36,274 nt of DNA from positions 1 to 36,274 of the forward strand of contig NHEP01000127.1 of NCBI GenBank assembly GCA_002171515.1. Reading direction: 5' to 3'. Source of the DNA: a bacterium TMED88. Its GTDB lineage: Bacteria > Myxococcota_A > UBA9160 > UBA4427. Below, piece after piece: positions 1 to 9,088 of the stretch. Numbering within the stretch: the stretch's first letter is position 1; every line of letters starts with the position of its first letter. The notes under the pieces are model-generated. The model was not told where the DNA came from and ran no database searches. It saw only the letters and a program-made list of their open reading frames with translations. A program made the position numbers and the translations under genes.

Positions 1-1387
1 CACATTGAGCAATTTCAGAAAGATATCGTGACCGAGATGCGGGGATGGTAATTTCATCGAGCTGCTCGCCGACCGGCTCAGCGCGCTCTTCGGATCCTGC
101 TTCGGCGTGTCCCTCTCGAAGTGATTCGATCTTTCTCCGCAAGGCGCGATAAAGCCGATCTGTCCCCGGATCCCTCCAGCGTCGGGCGACCGTGGGAAAG
201 ACCGGGACCTGCTCATCGGCCACTTCAAACTGCACATGGTTTCGCCGCCATTGTTTCCTGATATCCCGCAATGCGTCTTCGGCCCCATGTCGGTCGCTCT
301 TATTCAGAACGATCAAGTCCGCCAAATCGATCATGTCGATCTTCTCGAGTTGGGACGGTGCACCAAACTCCGGGGTCATTACGTAAAGTGAGGCATCCGC
401 GAGGTCTACAATCTCCGAGTCACTCTGGCCGATGCCCGCTGTTTCAACGAAAACAACGTCGTAGTCCGCAGCTTGCAGGACCTGGATGGCATCTCGAACC
501 GCATTCGAGATCGCCAAGTGAGCTCGGCGTGTCGCCATAGATCGGACAAAGACACCCTCCCCATGAATCGAGTTCATGCGAATCCGGTCGCCCAAAAGCG
601 CGCCACCGGACCGCCGCCGAGTCGGATCAATGAGCAGCAACGCGATCCGCTCCTCGGGATAATCCAACCGATGCCGCCGCACCAATTCGTCCACCACACT
701 GGACTTCCCGGCCCCGCCTGTTCCGGTGAAACCAATCACCGGCGTGCGGCGACCGTCCTGGATCCTTTGAGCCAGCCCAGCCCGCAAGGCCGCGGCCCCG
801 CGCCCCTCCTCTTCGCCGGACCCTTCTTCCAGATCCGTAATCAACCGAGCCACAAAACCCGTATTCTCAGGGCTCAAATCCGCGAGTGTTGCTTCGAAGG
901 GTTGAGCACTCCGCTTTTCGGCGCGCTGTACAGCGGCCTGGCGACAGCGTGTCAGCATCGCGGCGATCATGCCTTCCAAGCCGAGCTTTCGACCATCCTC
1001 GGGACTGAAAATCTGAGCGACGCCTCGGCCCTGAAGCAGTTCAATTTCAGCCTCGGTAATGGTCCCGCCTCCGCCACCGAACACCAGAATATCACCGGCG
1101 TCCCGCGCCCTCAAAAGCTCCACCAAGTAGCTAAAAAATTCGACATGCCCTCCCTGATACGACGACACGGCAATCGCATGGGCATCCTCTCCGATGGCCG
1201 CTTCGACGATTTCTTGAACAGAGCGATCATGACCGAGATGAACCACTTCTGCGCCCTGAGACTGCAGCAGTCGACGCATAATATTGATGGCCGCATCGTG
1301 CCCATCAAACAAAGAGGCCGCGGTGACGACCCGAATGGGCCTGGTCTCCGAGCCCGAGAGACTCTCCAGCGCGCTTGGGGTACTCAT
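1..1387 (-). CDS. icmF: Fused isobutyryl-CoA mutase IcmF, N-terminal part (runs off the window)
   Basis: The first 462 residues are visible and the 3' end lies outside the window. Residues 17-150 form a cobalamin-binding domain with DGH at 28-30 (the B12 lower-ligand motif; the usual later Gly is Ala, as I recall for IcmF) and a glycine run FGGGGG. Around residues 217-226 comes a MeaB-type P-loop, TGTGGAGKSS, followed by the G-domain with ETAGIGQSD and a LNKSD base-recognition motif. The visible end (RSRYLSEIA) matches the linker leading to the mutase barrel. This domain order (B12, G-protein chaperone, mutase) is that of IcmF, which interconverts isobutyryl- and n-butyryl-CoA or related acyl-CoAs. 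A separate B12/MeaB protein is possible but less likely given that linker. The ATG overlaps the stop of the MerR gene by ATGA, so the two are probably translated together. Confidence 0.88.
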   Translation of the reverse strand, partial: MSTPSALESLSGSETRPIRVVTAASLFDGHDAAINIMRRLLQSQGAEVVHLGHDRSVQEIVEAAIGEDAHAIAVSSYQGGHVEFFSYLVELLRARDAGDILVFGGGGGTITEAEIELLQGRGVAQIFSPEDGRKLGLEGMIAAMLTRCRQAAVQRAEKRSAQPFEATLADLSPENTGFVARLITDLEEGSGEEEGRGAAALRAGLAQRIQDGRRTPVIGFTGTGGAGKSSVVDELVRRHRLDYPEERIALLLIDPTRRRSGGALLGDRIRMNSIHGEGVFVRSMATRRAHLAISNAVRDAIQVLQAADYDVVFVETAGIGQSDSEIVDLADASLYVMTPEFGAPSQLEKIDMIDLADLIVLNKSDRHGAEDALRDIRKQWRRNHVQFEVADEQVPVFPTVARRWRDPGTDRLYRALRRKIESLREGHAEAGSEERAEPVGEQLDEITIPASRSRYLSEIAQC

Positions 1388-1872
1388 TGAGCTTCCTTCC
1401 TTCGAGGGGGCCGCGTCGAATTTTCTCGCAGCGGTTCTGTAAGCCGGGCAGCCGAGTCGAGCCGAGACGCCACCCGGGCCCGATAGCGCATCATTTCGTC
1501 CCGCAGATCCACCAATTCCGCGATCCGCGCATCCAGGCCTGAGACGTGACCCTCGAGCACTGCATCAAGGCGCTTGAGCATCGTGCGGGTCGAGCCCTCC
1601 AATGCGTAGAGTTCATTCAACTCTTTGATCTCTTGGAGGCTCAGGCCCAGCGCCTTCAGGCGCTGGATAAATCGGAGTCGTTCGCATTCATCAGGCCCGT
1701 AGACCCGCCTTCCGCCCTGCCGACGTCGAACCCCGGGCAACAGACCCAGCTCCTCGTAGTAGCGGACGGTCCGAGGCGAGAGCCCGGTTTGTTCGCACAC
1801 TTCTCCGATCGACCACTCCGGGGCGGACTCGAGACTCGGCTGGCCGAGGGGTGTGGTGGTTTGCCAGTTCAC
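1384..1872 (-). CDS. MerR-family transcriptional regulator
   Basis: This is a 162-residue protein. Residues 20-90 form a MerR winged helix (WSIGEVCEQTGLSPRTVRYY, then ELGLLP and RVYGPDECERL), followed by a long dimerisation helix and a charged tail ending in PPRRKEAQ. The C-terminal half lacks the cysteine pairs of metal-sensing or SoxR-type members, so a metabolite or protein signal is more likely. The start is a GTG with no strong Shine-Dalgarno. It lies 66 bases after era and overlaps the icmF start by four bases, which makes it the obvious candidate regulator of icmF. Some MerR proteins (LiuR type) control branched-chain acyl-CoA breakdown, which would suit IcmF; this link is inference. 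A near-perfect palindrome covers the start codon and could mediate autoregulation. Confidence 0.9.
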   Translation of the reverse strand: MNWQTTTPLGQPSLESAPEWSIGEVCEQTGLSPRTVRYYEELGLLPGVRRRQGGRRVYGPDECERLRFIQRLKALGLSLQEIKELNELYALEGSTRTMLKRLDAVLEGHVSGLDARIAELVDLRDEMMRYRARVASRLDSAARLTEPLRENSTRPPRRKEAQ

Positions 1873-1880
1873 GTTAACTG
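1865..1880. promoter_or_regulatory. Candidate MerR operator, 16-bp palindrome over the merR start codon
   Basis: The sequence CAGTTCACGTTAACTG is an inverted repeat with seven of eight base pairs matching and ACGT at the centre. It overlaps the GTG start of the MerR gene in the 66-base era-merR gap. The symmetry suggests a dimeric regulator site; assignment to the adjacent MerR protein is inference. Confidence 0.4.
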
Positions 1881-1938
1881 TGTAACGCGATCCCCCAATT
1901 CGAGCAATCGCCGAAATCCCCGAGGGGGTCGTGTTGGA

Positions 1939-2826
1939 TCATCGATAACCGAGGGCTTCGATCCGCCGCGCGTTTTCAAGCCAGCGCGGGTCCACTTTCA
2001 CGAACAGGTTCAGGTGGGCAGGCTCACCCAGAAAACGCTCGATCCGTTGACGCGCCCGAGTGCCGACGGTCCGAATTGTGCGCCCGCCCGCCCCCACCAC
2101 GATGCGCTTCTGGCTCTCCCGGGCCACAAGTAGATTCGCGTGGATCGCCACCCCGCCCCGCGGATGATCCTCATACTGGACGACATCCACGGCAATCGAA
2201 TAAGGGAGCTCTTGGTCCAGGACTTCGAAGGCCACCTCGCGAACCAGTTCCCCGCACAACCAACGAACCGGACGGTCGGTCAAATGATCTTCTGGATACA
2301 GGGGCGGAGATTGGGGCAGTTGCGCTTCGACCGCTTTCAAGAGCGTTTCGACCCCTGCGCCGGTCCGGGCTGAAAGTGCAAAGACGGGCAGCCCCACTTC
2401 ATCGGCTTCGGCCAAACGAGGCGAGTCTGGGTCCGGCAGTCGGTCAATCTTGTTCAGCGCCGCCACCACCGCAATCCCTCGCTTCCCCAAGTGGGCCAAG
2501 AGCTGCTCATGCGCCGGCTCCCATCCTCGCAGCGCGTCGACGACCAGAATGGCGACATCACAATCTTGGCTGGCTTCCTGCACCGCGTGGTTGAGCGCTC
2601 GGTTGAGTCGCTTGGACGATTCATGTTTGCCCGGCGTATCCACCAGCAGCAACTGAGCTCTCGGCCGTGTCAGAACACCGAGAATTTTGCTTCGGGTCGT
2701 TTGAGGCTTTGCCGTAACGATGGCCAACTTCTCCCCAAGAAGGCGATTCAGAAGCGTCGACTTTCCCGCGTTCGGCGGCCCGAGGAGTGCCACCACTCCA
2801 GCCCGATACTCGTGCTCGGCCGTCAC
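1939..2826 (-). CDS. era: GTPase Era
   Basis: Era is a GTPase that binds the 3' end of 16S rRNA and helps mature the 30S subunit. The 295 residues match the usual family length. The P-loop GPPNAGKST is at 16-24, the G3 motif DTPG at 63-66, NKID at 125-128 and SAR near 152. The C-terminal third is a KH domain with the VGAGGRTIRTVG loop. The GTG start overlaps the stop of rnc as GTGA, and the rnc-era pair is a widely conserved order. No frameshift or missing motif is seen. Confidence 0.97.
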   Translation of the reverse strand: MTAEHEYRAGVVALLGPPNAGKSTLLNRLLGEKLAIVTAKPQTTRSKILGVLTRPRAQLLLVDTPGKHESSKRLNRALNHAVQEASQDCDVAILVVDALRGWEPAHEQLLAHLGKRGIAVVAALNKIDRLPDPDSPRLAEADEVGLPVFALSARTGAGVETLLKAVEAQLPQSPPLYPEDHLTDRPVRWLCGELVREVAFEVLDQELPYSIAVDVVQYEDHPRGGVAIHANLLVARESQKRIVVGAGGRTIRTVGTRARQRIERFLGEPAHLNLFVKVDPRWLENARRIEALGYR

Positions 2827-3557
2827 CGTTGACTCGACGAGTCAGGGGAAAGAGTCCATTCATTTTCCAGCGCCTCAGCGGCCGCCGCAAACTCCGCCGA
2901 TCTCTTTGAACGTCCGACTCCTCGACTCACCGGCTCGCCGCGAATGCAGGCCTCGACAGAAAACCGCCGAAGGTCTCCCTCTTCCCCCGAATCCGAATAA
3001 AGTCGATAAGTGGGAAATTCACCGTATGCCGACATCACCCTCTCTTGGAATGCGGTTTTTGCATCCCGCGAAGCGCCCGAGCGCAGCGATTCGCCAAACT
3101 CACGCTCAATCAGGGCCTGGACCGGTTCGGGGCCGGCGTCCAAGTAGACCGCTGCCAGAACCGCCTCCATCGCATCAGCCAAAATCGAATCTTTCTCTTC
3201 GCCATGAGACTGCTTCTCCGTAGCCCCCAAGCGGAGGTGCGGCCCCAAACCCAGTCGTCGTGCCAGGGAAGCCAGGCCACGACGGTCGACGATCCGATGA
3301 AGACCTCTCGTCAGTGTGCCCTCATCCCAGTCGGGGTTGGCTTCGAAAAGCAGCCTGGCGGTCACCAACCCGACCACTGCATCCCCCAAAAACTCCAGCC
3401 GGTCATTGCTTCGAACTCCTTCCCGTTCATTCGCAAAGGAGGCATGCCGCAATGCTTCCTTGAGGTGCTCCCGGGAAGCAAATTGATGACCGAGCGCGGC
3501 CTCAAGCTCTGACCACGCAAGCTCGTCTCCCGGCTCTACCGCCTCGGTCACGGACAA
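2823..3557 (-). CDS. rnc: Ribonuclease III
   Basis: RNase III cuts double-stranded RNA in rRNA precursors and structured mRNAs. The family signature NDRLEFLGDAV starts near residue 51, and the second acidic site DAMEAV has its Glu near 131. A double-stranded RNA-binding domain follows from about 165 to 235 (DAKTAFQERVMS ... RSKRSAEFAAAAEAL). Two starts are possible. The TTG at 3557 has an AGAGGGA about eight bases upstream. The GTG at 3551 overlaps the mnmA stop as GTGA, like other junctions in this operon, and would shorten the protein by two residues. The longer form is given because of the ribosome binding site spacing. The gene lies between mnmA and era. Confidence 0.96.
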   Translation of the reverse strand: MSVTEAVEPGDELAWSELEAALGHQFASREHLKEALRHASFANEREGVRSNDRLEFLGDAVVGLVTARLLFEANPDWDEGTLTRGLHRIVDRRGLASLARRLGLGPHLRLGATEKQSHGEEKDSILADAMEAVLAAVYLDAGPEPVQALIEREFGESLRSGASRDAKTAFQERVMSAYGEFPTYRLYSDSGEEGDLRRFSVEACIRGEPVSRGVGRSKRSAEFAAAAEALENEWTLSPDSSSQR

Positions 3558-4678
3558 GCCGCACGTCCCTCTCGGGCAGAGGTTTCAGAGGGCCCGACCC
3601 GCGATGCGATCCAACCTCCCCCGAAGACCTCCTGCGAAACCTCTTCATCCGGGGCGTAAAACACCGCAGCCTGCCCCGGCGCCGGTGCCCGGACCGGTTC
3701 AAGAAAATTAACCTGCACCCGGCTTTGACCCAAAGGTACGACCTCCGCGAGCGCTCCAGCATGTCGGTAGCGCACCTGAACTCGAGAACGAATCGGGATC
3801 GTGGGTGGGCTTCCAGAAATCCAGTGAACGCCCTCGACATCGATCGAATCAAGTTCCAGATCTTGCACATCGCCCACGGTCACGCGACGGAGCACCGGGT
3901 CAATATGGATGACATACATGGGCCGGCCAACATGGATCCCCAGGCCGTGACGCTGTCCAATCGTGAATCGATGAATCCCCGAATGCTCGCCCAGGACACG
4001 TCCCGCACGATCGACGATCTCTCCGCCCCGCGCTCGCGCCTCCGGCCGGATCCGCTCCACCACCGCTGCGTAGTCGCCATCGGGCACAAAGCAAATCTCT
4101 TGACTCTCGGGCTTATCCGCGGTCGCCAGCCCCAAACGTCTGGCGTAATCGCGCACCTCTTCTTTTTCTAACTCACCCAGCGGGAAGCGCGTTCGGGACA
4201 GCTGCTCTTGGTCGAGCTGAAACAAAAAATAGGTCTGGTCTTTCTGGAGGTCGACAGGCCGATGCAGGGACCAGCTTCCGCCCTCTGGAGCTTGTCGTAT
4301 TTGCGCATAGTGGCCCGTCGCGACTGCTTCCCCGCCCAAGACACGCGCGCGCTCCATCAGGTGATCAAACTTAAATCGCTTATTACACGCAACGCACGGG
4401 ATCGGAGTCCGGCCCGCTAGATAGCTGTCCGCAAACGCCTCGATGACTTCTTTCTGGAAGGCACCGGTATAGTTCGCCACGTAAAAGCGAATTCCCAAGG
4501 CATCGGCAACAGCCCGCGCATCTTCCGCATCCTCCAAGGAGCAGCAACGAGAGCTATCTCCCGCGAGGTGCATGGTCACCCCCACCACCTCTGCGCCCGA
4601 CTCCACCAAGAGAGCCGCAGCCACCGACGAATCCACCCCGCCCGACATGGCGACGACTACCCGACCTTTAGCCTGCAT
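3548..4678 (-). CDS. mnmA: tRNA 2-thiouridylase MnmA
   Basis: MnmA adds sulfur to uridine 34 of tRNAs for Lys, Glu and Gln using ATP and persulfide sulfur. From the ATG at 4678 the protein has 376 residues. The PP-loop SGGVDSS is at 12-18, the first cysteine motif PCVACN has Cys95 and Cys98, and the second catalytic motif SQEICFVPDGDY has Cys194. An upstream in-frame TTG at 4708 is possible, but the ATG has a GGAG about seven bases before it and leaves the usual short N-terminus. The gene overlaps the end of the cysteine desulfurase gene by 11 bases. That partner would supply the sulfur, so the two form a likely sulfur-relay pair. Confidence 0.96.
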   Translation of the reverse strand: MQAKGRVVVAMSGGVDSSVAAALLVESGAEVVGVTMHLAGDSSRCCSLEDAEDARAVADALGIRFYVANYTGAFQKEVIEAFADSYLAGRTPIPCVACNKRFKFDHLMERARVLGGEAVATGHYAQIRQAPEGGSWSLHRPVDLQKDQTYFLFQLDQEQLSRTRFPLGELEKEEVRDYARRLGLATADKPESQEICFVPDGDYAAVVERIRPEARARGGEIVDRAGRVLGEHSGIHRFTIGQRHGLGIHVGRPMYVIHIDPVLRRVTVGDVQDLELDSIDVEGVHWISGSPPTIPIRSRVQVRYRHAGALAEVVPLGQSRVQVNFLEPVRAPAPGQAAVFYAPDEEVSQEVFGGGWIASRVGPSETSAREGRAACP

Positions 4679-5837
4679 CGCTGTTCTCCGCTCCGGCTCT
4701 CCGGGCAAGCAACCCGATCCATTCTGCGGCCCGATCTATTTGCCCCGAATCATTTCCAAGACCGACCGAAAGCCGCAAGCTTGCCTGGGCCTGCTGTGCG
4801 CTTCGCCCCATCGCGACCAAGACATGGGAGGGCGAAACCGAACCCGAATGACATGCGGCCCCAGCCGAGACCGCCACCCCCTCAAGGTCAAGGGCCTCCA
4901 CCAAAACATCGCCGGCCGTATGAGGAATCTCCACGTTAAGCGTGTTCGGTAAGACCGCGGAGGGATCAGGCCCGTTCCGGCGCACACTTGGCAGGGTCTG
5001 CTTCAACGCATCCCAAAGCCGGTCCCTCAGCCTCTGATAGTGATCCATCCGCTCAGCCAGCTCTCCCTGAGCGAGTTCGCACGCAACTCCGAAACCGACG
5101 ATGCCCGCAACGTTCTCGGTCCCGCCACGCATTCCGCGCTCCTGGCCCCCACCCGCCAAAAGCGGACTCGGGGCGGGTCCCGCGCGATGGATCAGACAGC
5201 CGACGCCCTTCGGCCCATTGAGCTTGTGGGCCGAACAAGACAGATAATCGATGGAGGTCTGATCGAGCGAAATCGGCCACTTGCCGACGGCCTGCGTCGC
5301 ATCCACATGAAACGGAACACCACGCGCCGATGCCTCTTCCGCCCATTCTTCAATCGGCTGGACGACCCCTGTCTCGTTATTAGCCCAGAGCAGGGAAACC
5401 AAGCTCGGGGCATGCTCCAATGCTTCAAGCCACCCGCTCCGCTCCACCATACCCTCATCGTCGACCGAGAGGCGAGAGATGCGAACCCCTCCCTTCTCGA
5501 GGTCTTCCGCAGGAGCCAGAACCGACGGGTGCTCAGCCGTAGATGTTACGAGGTGACGGGGATGCACAGATGCCCCTTGCCCCAACAGCCCCCGAAGCAC
5601 GAGATTATTGGCTTCCGTGGCTCCCGCTGTAAAGACAACCGAACGCCCTGCGACCCCCAGGCACCCGGCCACTTGTTCCCGCGCTTCCCCAATCCGCCGG
5701 CGTGCGAGAGCACCCTCTCGATGAGGGCTTGAGGGGTTGCCAGGGAGATCCCGCAAAACTCGGGCCATGGACTCCACGACCTCCTCGCGAAGAGGCGTTG
5801 TGGCATTGTGATCGAGATAAATCCGCTCGGTCTCCAT
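4668..5837 (-). CDS. Cysteine desulfurase (NifS/IscS family)
   Basis: This PLP enzyme takes sulfur from cysteine and leaves it as a persulfide on an active-site cysteine. In 389 residues it shows YLDHNATTP at the N-terminus, His103 in the TAEHPSV segment, the PLP lysine Lys205 in CSAHKLNGPKG, GGGQERGMRGGTENV, and Cys329 in AGAACHSGSVSPSHV. The short NifS-like style and the lack of iscU or iscA neighbours make a tRNA-thiolation role with MnmA more likely than a full Fe-S operon role, though it may serve both. The ATG overlaps the stop of the YihY gene by one base (TAATG). I leave the symbol blank because NifS and IscS cannot be separated with confidence here. Confidence 0.94.
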   Translation of the reverse strand: METERIYLDHNATTPLREEVVESMARVLRDLPGNPSSPHREGALARRRIGEAREQVAGCLGVAGRSVVFTAGATEANNLVLRGLLGQGASVHPRHLVTSTAEHPSVLAPAEDLEKGGVRISRLSVDDEGMVERSGWLEALEHAPSLVSLLWANNETGVVQPIEEWAEEASARGVPFHVDATQAVGKWPISLDQTSIDYLSCSAHKLNGPKGVGCLIHRAGPAPSPLLAGGGQERGMRGGTENVAGIVGFGVACELAQGELAERMDHYQRLRDRLWDALKQTLPSVRRNGPDPSAVLPNTLNVEIPHTAGDVLVEALDLEGVAVSAGAACHSGSVSPSHVLVAMGRSAQQAQASLRLSVGLGNDSGQIDRAAEWIGLLARRAGAENSDAG

Positions 5838-7270
5838 TAGACCTCGCTCTCTTCTCGATCTCGCGCGAGCCGAGGATCGTGCGGCTCCTCAACTTCCCGG
5901 ACCAGCTCGCTGAGTCGAACCTGACCGGGGCCGCCGGAAACAGCTCGATCAAGCTGTTCGGTCACCTGATCAATCACGGAATCGACCCCAAGCCATTCGG
6001 GCCTGGCTTTGAATCCCTCGCTCCGACCAAGTGAGATCAAACGCGGCCCCCGAACAGCCCGCAAGACATCGTCCACGGAGATATCCGCCACCGGCCGGCC
6101 AGGCAAATACCCTTCCTCGTCCTCCCGCACGGTGCACTTCACAACAACGCCAGCCTCCTCAAGGGCCCCTAAGGTATTGCGGACTGCACGAACCGGCACA
6201 TCAATTTGATCAGAGAGACGACCCGCCTCGGGCGCCGGCCGACCGGTCACAAAAGCACGCGCCACGGCCAAGGCCACATACAGCGCGACTGATTCGCGCT
6301 CCGCAAAGCCGGGCGGAACCCTACGCAGCTCCCGTCGATAATGAGCCAAATTCTGGTGGGCAAAAGAAACCTCCGCCCCCAAAAGAACCACCGCCCAGCA
6401 GACATACAACCAGGCGAGGATGAGGGGCAGTGCCACCATCCCTCCAAAGAGAACGCTATATCGCGCAGCCCCAATACTCAGGTCAACGTAAAGAAACCGG
6501 GCGAAGGAGAAAAAGATCATCGCCACAAGCCCACCCACCAGAGCCGAGAGCGGATTCACCTGTGTGTTCGGAAAGAACCAGTAAAGAAAGGTGAAGGCGA
6601 CCATCAGCAGAAAATGCGGAATCAAGCTGAGACTGAGCTGGTAGGCCGATGAAAATGCTTCTGACTGCAACAGGCTGTGGAAAATGGCCTCGCTCTGAAG
6701 CGTTGTGGCCAGGGACACGGCTGCCGCCGTCAAAACCGGCGCCACCATGAGGACCGCGAGATAGTCGGCAAACCGGCGGGTCCAGCTGCGTCCCTGGCGA
6801 ATCCCCCAAATTCCATTCAGAGTCCGCTCGAGGTGCCGCAGGGTCAGGATCGAAGTCACCACGAGCATGGTGCCCCCCACCGTGCCAAGGCTGCCGATTC
6901 TGACTTGATGCAGTCGCGTATAAATCAAATTCCGTGCATCTGGGCTAACCGCGGTGAGCTGATCCACAACAAAATCGACAACAGTTTGCTGTCCACCGAC
7001 GACACCGATCAGCGCGACGGCCACCACAAGCAGAGGCATCATGGCCAGGGCCGAAACATAGGTGAGCGCGCTCGCGCGCAGCAGAAGCTCATCTTGAACG
7101 AACCCTCGCCCGATCATGACGCCCAATTGCATCAGGCGAAATCCAGAAGCCGTGACGCTTCGGGGACCCAAATCGATGTGCCACAGGTCATGCAATACGA
7201 AGCGACGAACCCGCGCAGCCAAGCGCGGCTCGGATTCAATAGGCGTCCGTTCAGGAATCGGCTGAGTCAC
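5837..7270 (-). CDS. YihY/BrkB-family inner membrane protein with C-terminal winged helix
   Basis: The N-terminal part (about residues 30-310) is a multi-pass YihY/BrkB domain with six or so hydrophobic segments. It includes the typical ALTYVSALAMMPLLVV start and a conserved stretch around WGIRQGRSW. The C-terminal 150 residues are soluble and look like a winged helix (LSDQIDVPVRAVRNTLGALE). This extension is, from memory, common in deltaproteobacterial members, and its role is unknown. The family was once annotated as RNase BN in error; its function is still uncertain. The chosen GTG overlaps the stop of the ComEA-like gene as GTGA. An ATG at 7297 would add nine residues, but its AAGGA touches the start codon. 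Confidence 0.85.
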   Translation of the reverse strand: MTQPIPERTPIESEPRLAARVRRFVLHDLWHIDLGPRSVTASGFRLMQLGVMIGRGFVQDELLLRASALTYVSALAMMPLLVVAVALIGVVGGQQTVVDFVVDQLTAVSPDARNLIYTRLHQVRIGSLGTVGGTMLVVTSILTLRHLERTLNGIWGIRQGRSWTRRFADYLAVLMVAPVLTAAAVSLATTLQSEAIFHSLLQSEAFSSAYQLSLSLIPHFLLMVAFTFLYWFFPNTQVNPLSALVGGLVAMIFFSFARFLYVDLSIGAARYSVLFGGMVALPLILAWLYVCWAVVLLGAEVSFAHQNLAHYRRELRRVPPGFAERESVALYVALAVARAFVTGRPAPEAGRLSDQIDVPVRAVRNTLGALEEAGVVVKCTVREDEEGYLPGRPVADISVDDVLRAVRGPRLISLGRSEGFKARPEWLGVDSVIDQVTEQLDRAVSGGPGQVRLSELVREVEEPHDPRLARDREESEV

Positions 7271-7743
7271 GGCTGAAGTGTACTCGAACCAAGGCATTCC
7301 TTGCGTGAGACCGGGCCCTCGCCCACAAACGCCTGCCCCCGCAGACCCGCAACCGTTTTGGCCCCGATGCCGTGAATCTGCAGGAGCGCGTTCAGGTTCG
7401 TCAATCGGCCCGAACAACGGGCCCGGAGAATCCGCTGGGCTCGCCGAAGGCCGATGCCTGGTAGGATTTGCAGGGTCTCCAGCGAAGCCTGACTGAGATC
7501 AATGGACTCCCCCACAAGCCATCGGGCCGGTCCGCGAATGGGCTCCGCGTCCTCGCCCCGAGGGATACACCCCATTCGGGTCGTTCTTCCCTGGACCGCC
7601 TCCAACTCGCCCCAAACCCCAGGGCAATTCGGGGTCGACCGCTCCTTCACGGGCGAGTCGGCCGGAATCATCCAAGCTGCTGCGACGAGCACCAGCCCCC
7701 ACGCGACCCTCCGCTCACGGGAATTCAGCGCACCGGAATCCAT
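7267..7743 (-). CDS. ComEA-like helix-hairpin-helix protein
   Basis: This 158-residue protein has an N-terminal hydrophobic segment (about residues 12-27) that would anchor it in the membrane or act as a signal. A tandem helix-hairpin-helix domain covers about residues 80-140 (IDLSQASLETLQILPGIG ... LQIHGIGAKTVAGL). Such domains bind DNA without sequence specificity and occur in the competence protein ComEA. No comEC or other uptake gene is nearby, so a role in DNA uptake is only a possibility. It is 39 bases downstream of lysC and overlaps the YihY gene, so it is probably co-transcribed with both. Confidence 0.85.
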   Translation of the reverse strand: MDSGALNSRERRVAWGLVLVAAAWMIPADSPVKERSTPNCPGVWGELEAVQGRTTRMGCIPRGEDAEPIRGPARWLVGESIDLSQASLETLQILPGIGLRRAQRILRARCSGRLTNLNALLQIHGIGAKTVAGLRGQAFVGEGPVSRKECLGSSTLQP

Positions 7744-7782
7744 GCATCTCTGCCCGAAGGCCTCAGCGCAGTTCGAGTGCGC

Positions 7783-9015
7783 TCAAAGCTGCGCGGCATC
7801 CCCTTCGACAAAGGCAGCATGCAGAGCTCGAACAGCCAACTCAGCATATTTTTCCTCAATGGCGACCGAAACCTTGATCTCGCTGGTGCTGATCATCTGA
7901 ATATTGATGCCTTCTTCAGCGAGAACCGCAAACATCCGAGTCGCCACACCCGCATGATCCTTCATGCCGAGCCCCACCACCGAAACCTTCGCGATGTCTT
8001 CGTCGCCCCCAACGTTGTGACAACCCATTTCCTGAGCCGCCTCACGCGCCAAATTGAGGGCCTTCGCGTATTCGGCTCGAGGCACAGTGAAAGTCACATC
8101 GGTGGATCCGTCTCGAGAGAGATTCTGAATGATCATATCGACAATGATTCCCGCATCGCTCAAAGGCGTAAAGAGTCGCGCCGCAATCCCTGGCTGATCC
8201 GGAACATTTCGAACATGAATTTTCGCTTCATTGTCATTGCAAGTCACCCCCGAAACGATCAGGCGCTCCATCACATCCTCCTCAGGAACCACCCAGGTTC
8301 CTTCGTCCTCAACAAAGCTCGACCTCACATGAAGGGGGAGCCCATGCTGCATAGCGAACTTCACTGAACGAATCTGGAGAACCTTCGCCCCCACGCTTGC
8401 GAGTTCGAGCATCTCCTCGAAAGTGATCCGATCCAAGCGTTTCGCCGAGGGCACAACCCGAGGATCCGCGGTGTACACACCATCCACGTCCGTATAGATT
8501 TCGCAGGCATCGGCTCCCAAAGCACAGGCCATCGCGACCGCTGATGTGTCCGATCCGCCGCGGCCCAGGGTTGTGATGTGTCCGTCGGGATCAACTCCCT
8601 GAAAGCCCGCGATCACACAAATTTGACCTCGGCCGAGTGCTCCGCGCAACGCTTCGGCTTCGATGCGTTCAATCCGCGCCCGAGTGTGGGCCGAATCTGT
8701 TCGCATCCCCATCTGTCCGCCCGTAAAAGATTGGGCCGATTCGCCCAAACCGTCGATCGCCATCGACAGCAGCGCAATTGTTTTCTGCTCCCCCGTCGAA
8801 ACCAGAACGTCGTATTCCCTCGGATTCGCCGGCCGGCCTTCGTTGATCGCCTCACTGAGCGCAACAAGCGCGTTCGTCTCGCCCGACATCGCCGAGACAC
8901 AGACCACCACATCGTGGCCCGCCCTCCGGGTCGCCACGACTCGCTCGGCCACATTCTTGATCCGAGCGACATCCCCAACACTGGTCCCGCCGAATTTTTG
9001 AACGATGAGCGCCAT
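7783..9015 (-). CDS. lysC: Aspartate kinase
   Basis: Aspartokinase phosphorylates aspartate, the first step toward lysine, threonine and methionine. The protein has 410 residues from the ATG at 9015, the usual monofunctional length. It shows the N-terminal motif KFGGTSVG at 6-13, [10 protein letters not shown], and the [11 protein letters not shown] segment of the kinase fold. The last 145 residues hold two ACT domains, so feedback inhibition by lysine and/or threonine is expected. An in-frame upstream extension to 9105 would run into the tsaE 3' end and lacks family similarity. An AGGAGG lies about 14 bases before the ATG, a longer spacing than usual. Confidence 0.96.
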   Translation of the reverse strand: MALIVQKFGGTSVGDVARIKNVAERVVATRRAGHDVVVCVSAMSGETNALVALSEAINEGRPANPREYDVLVSTGEQKTIALLSMAIDGLGESAQSFTGGQMGMRTDSAHTRARIERIEAEALRGALGRGQICVIAGFQGVDPDGHITTLGRGGSDTSAVAMACALGADACEIYTDVDGVYTADPRVVPSAKRLDRITFEEMLELASVGAKVLQIRSVKFAMQHGLPLHVRSSFVEDEGTWVVPEEDVMERLIVSGVTCNDNEAKIHVRNVPDQPGIAARLFTPLSDAGIIVDMIIQNLSRDGSTDVTFTVPRAEYAKALNLAREAAQEMGCHNVGGDEDIAKVSVVGLGMKDHAGVATRMFAVLAEEGINIQMISTSEIKVSVAIEEKYAELAVRALHAAFVEGDAAQL

Positions 9016-9088
9016 ACCGCCCGCTGCCGCCTCCTGGGTACAACAACAGGGCTCATATAGTCGGCCCCGTTCCATTGGAGGGCGAACT

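Noticed and set aside
473-1390. Long open frame on the plus strand opposite icmF
   Set aside because: It is the antisense shadow of a gene with clear B12 and P-loop motifs; the translation has no family features and is rich in Arg, Pro and His as expected for GC-rich shadows.
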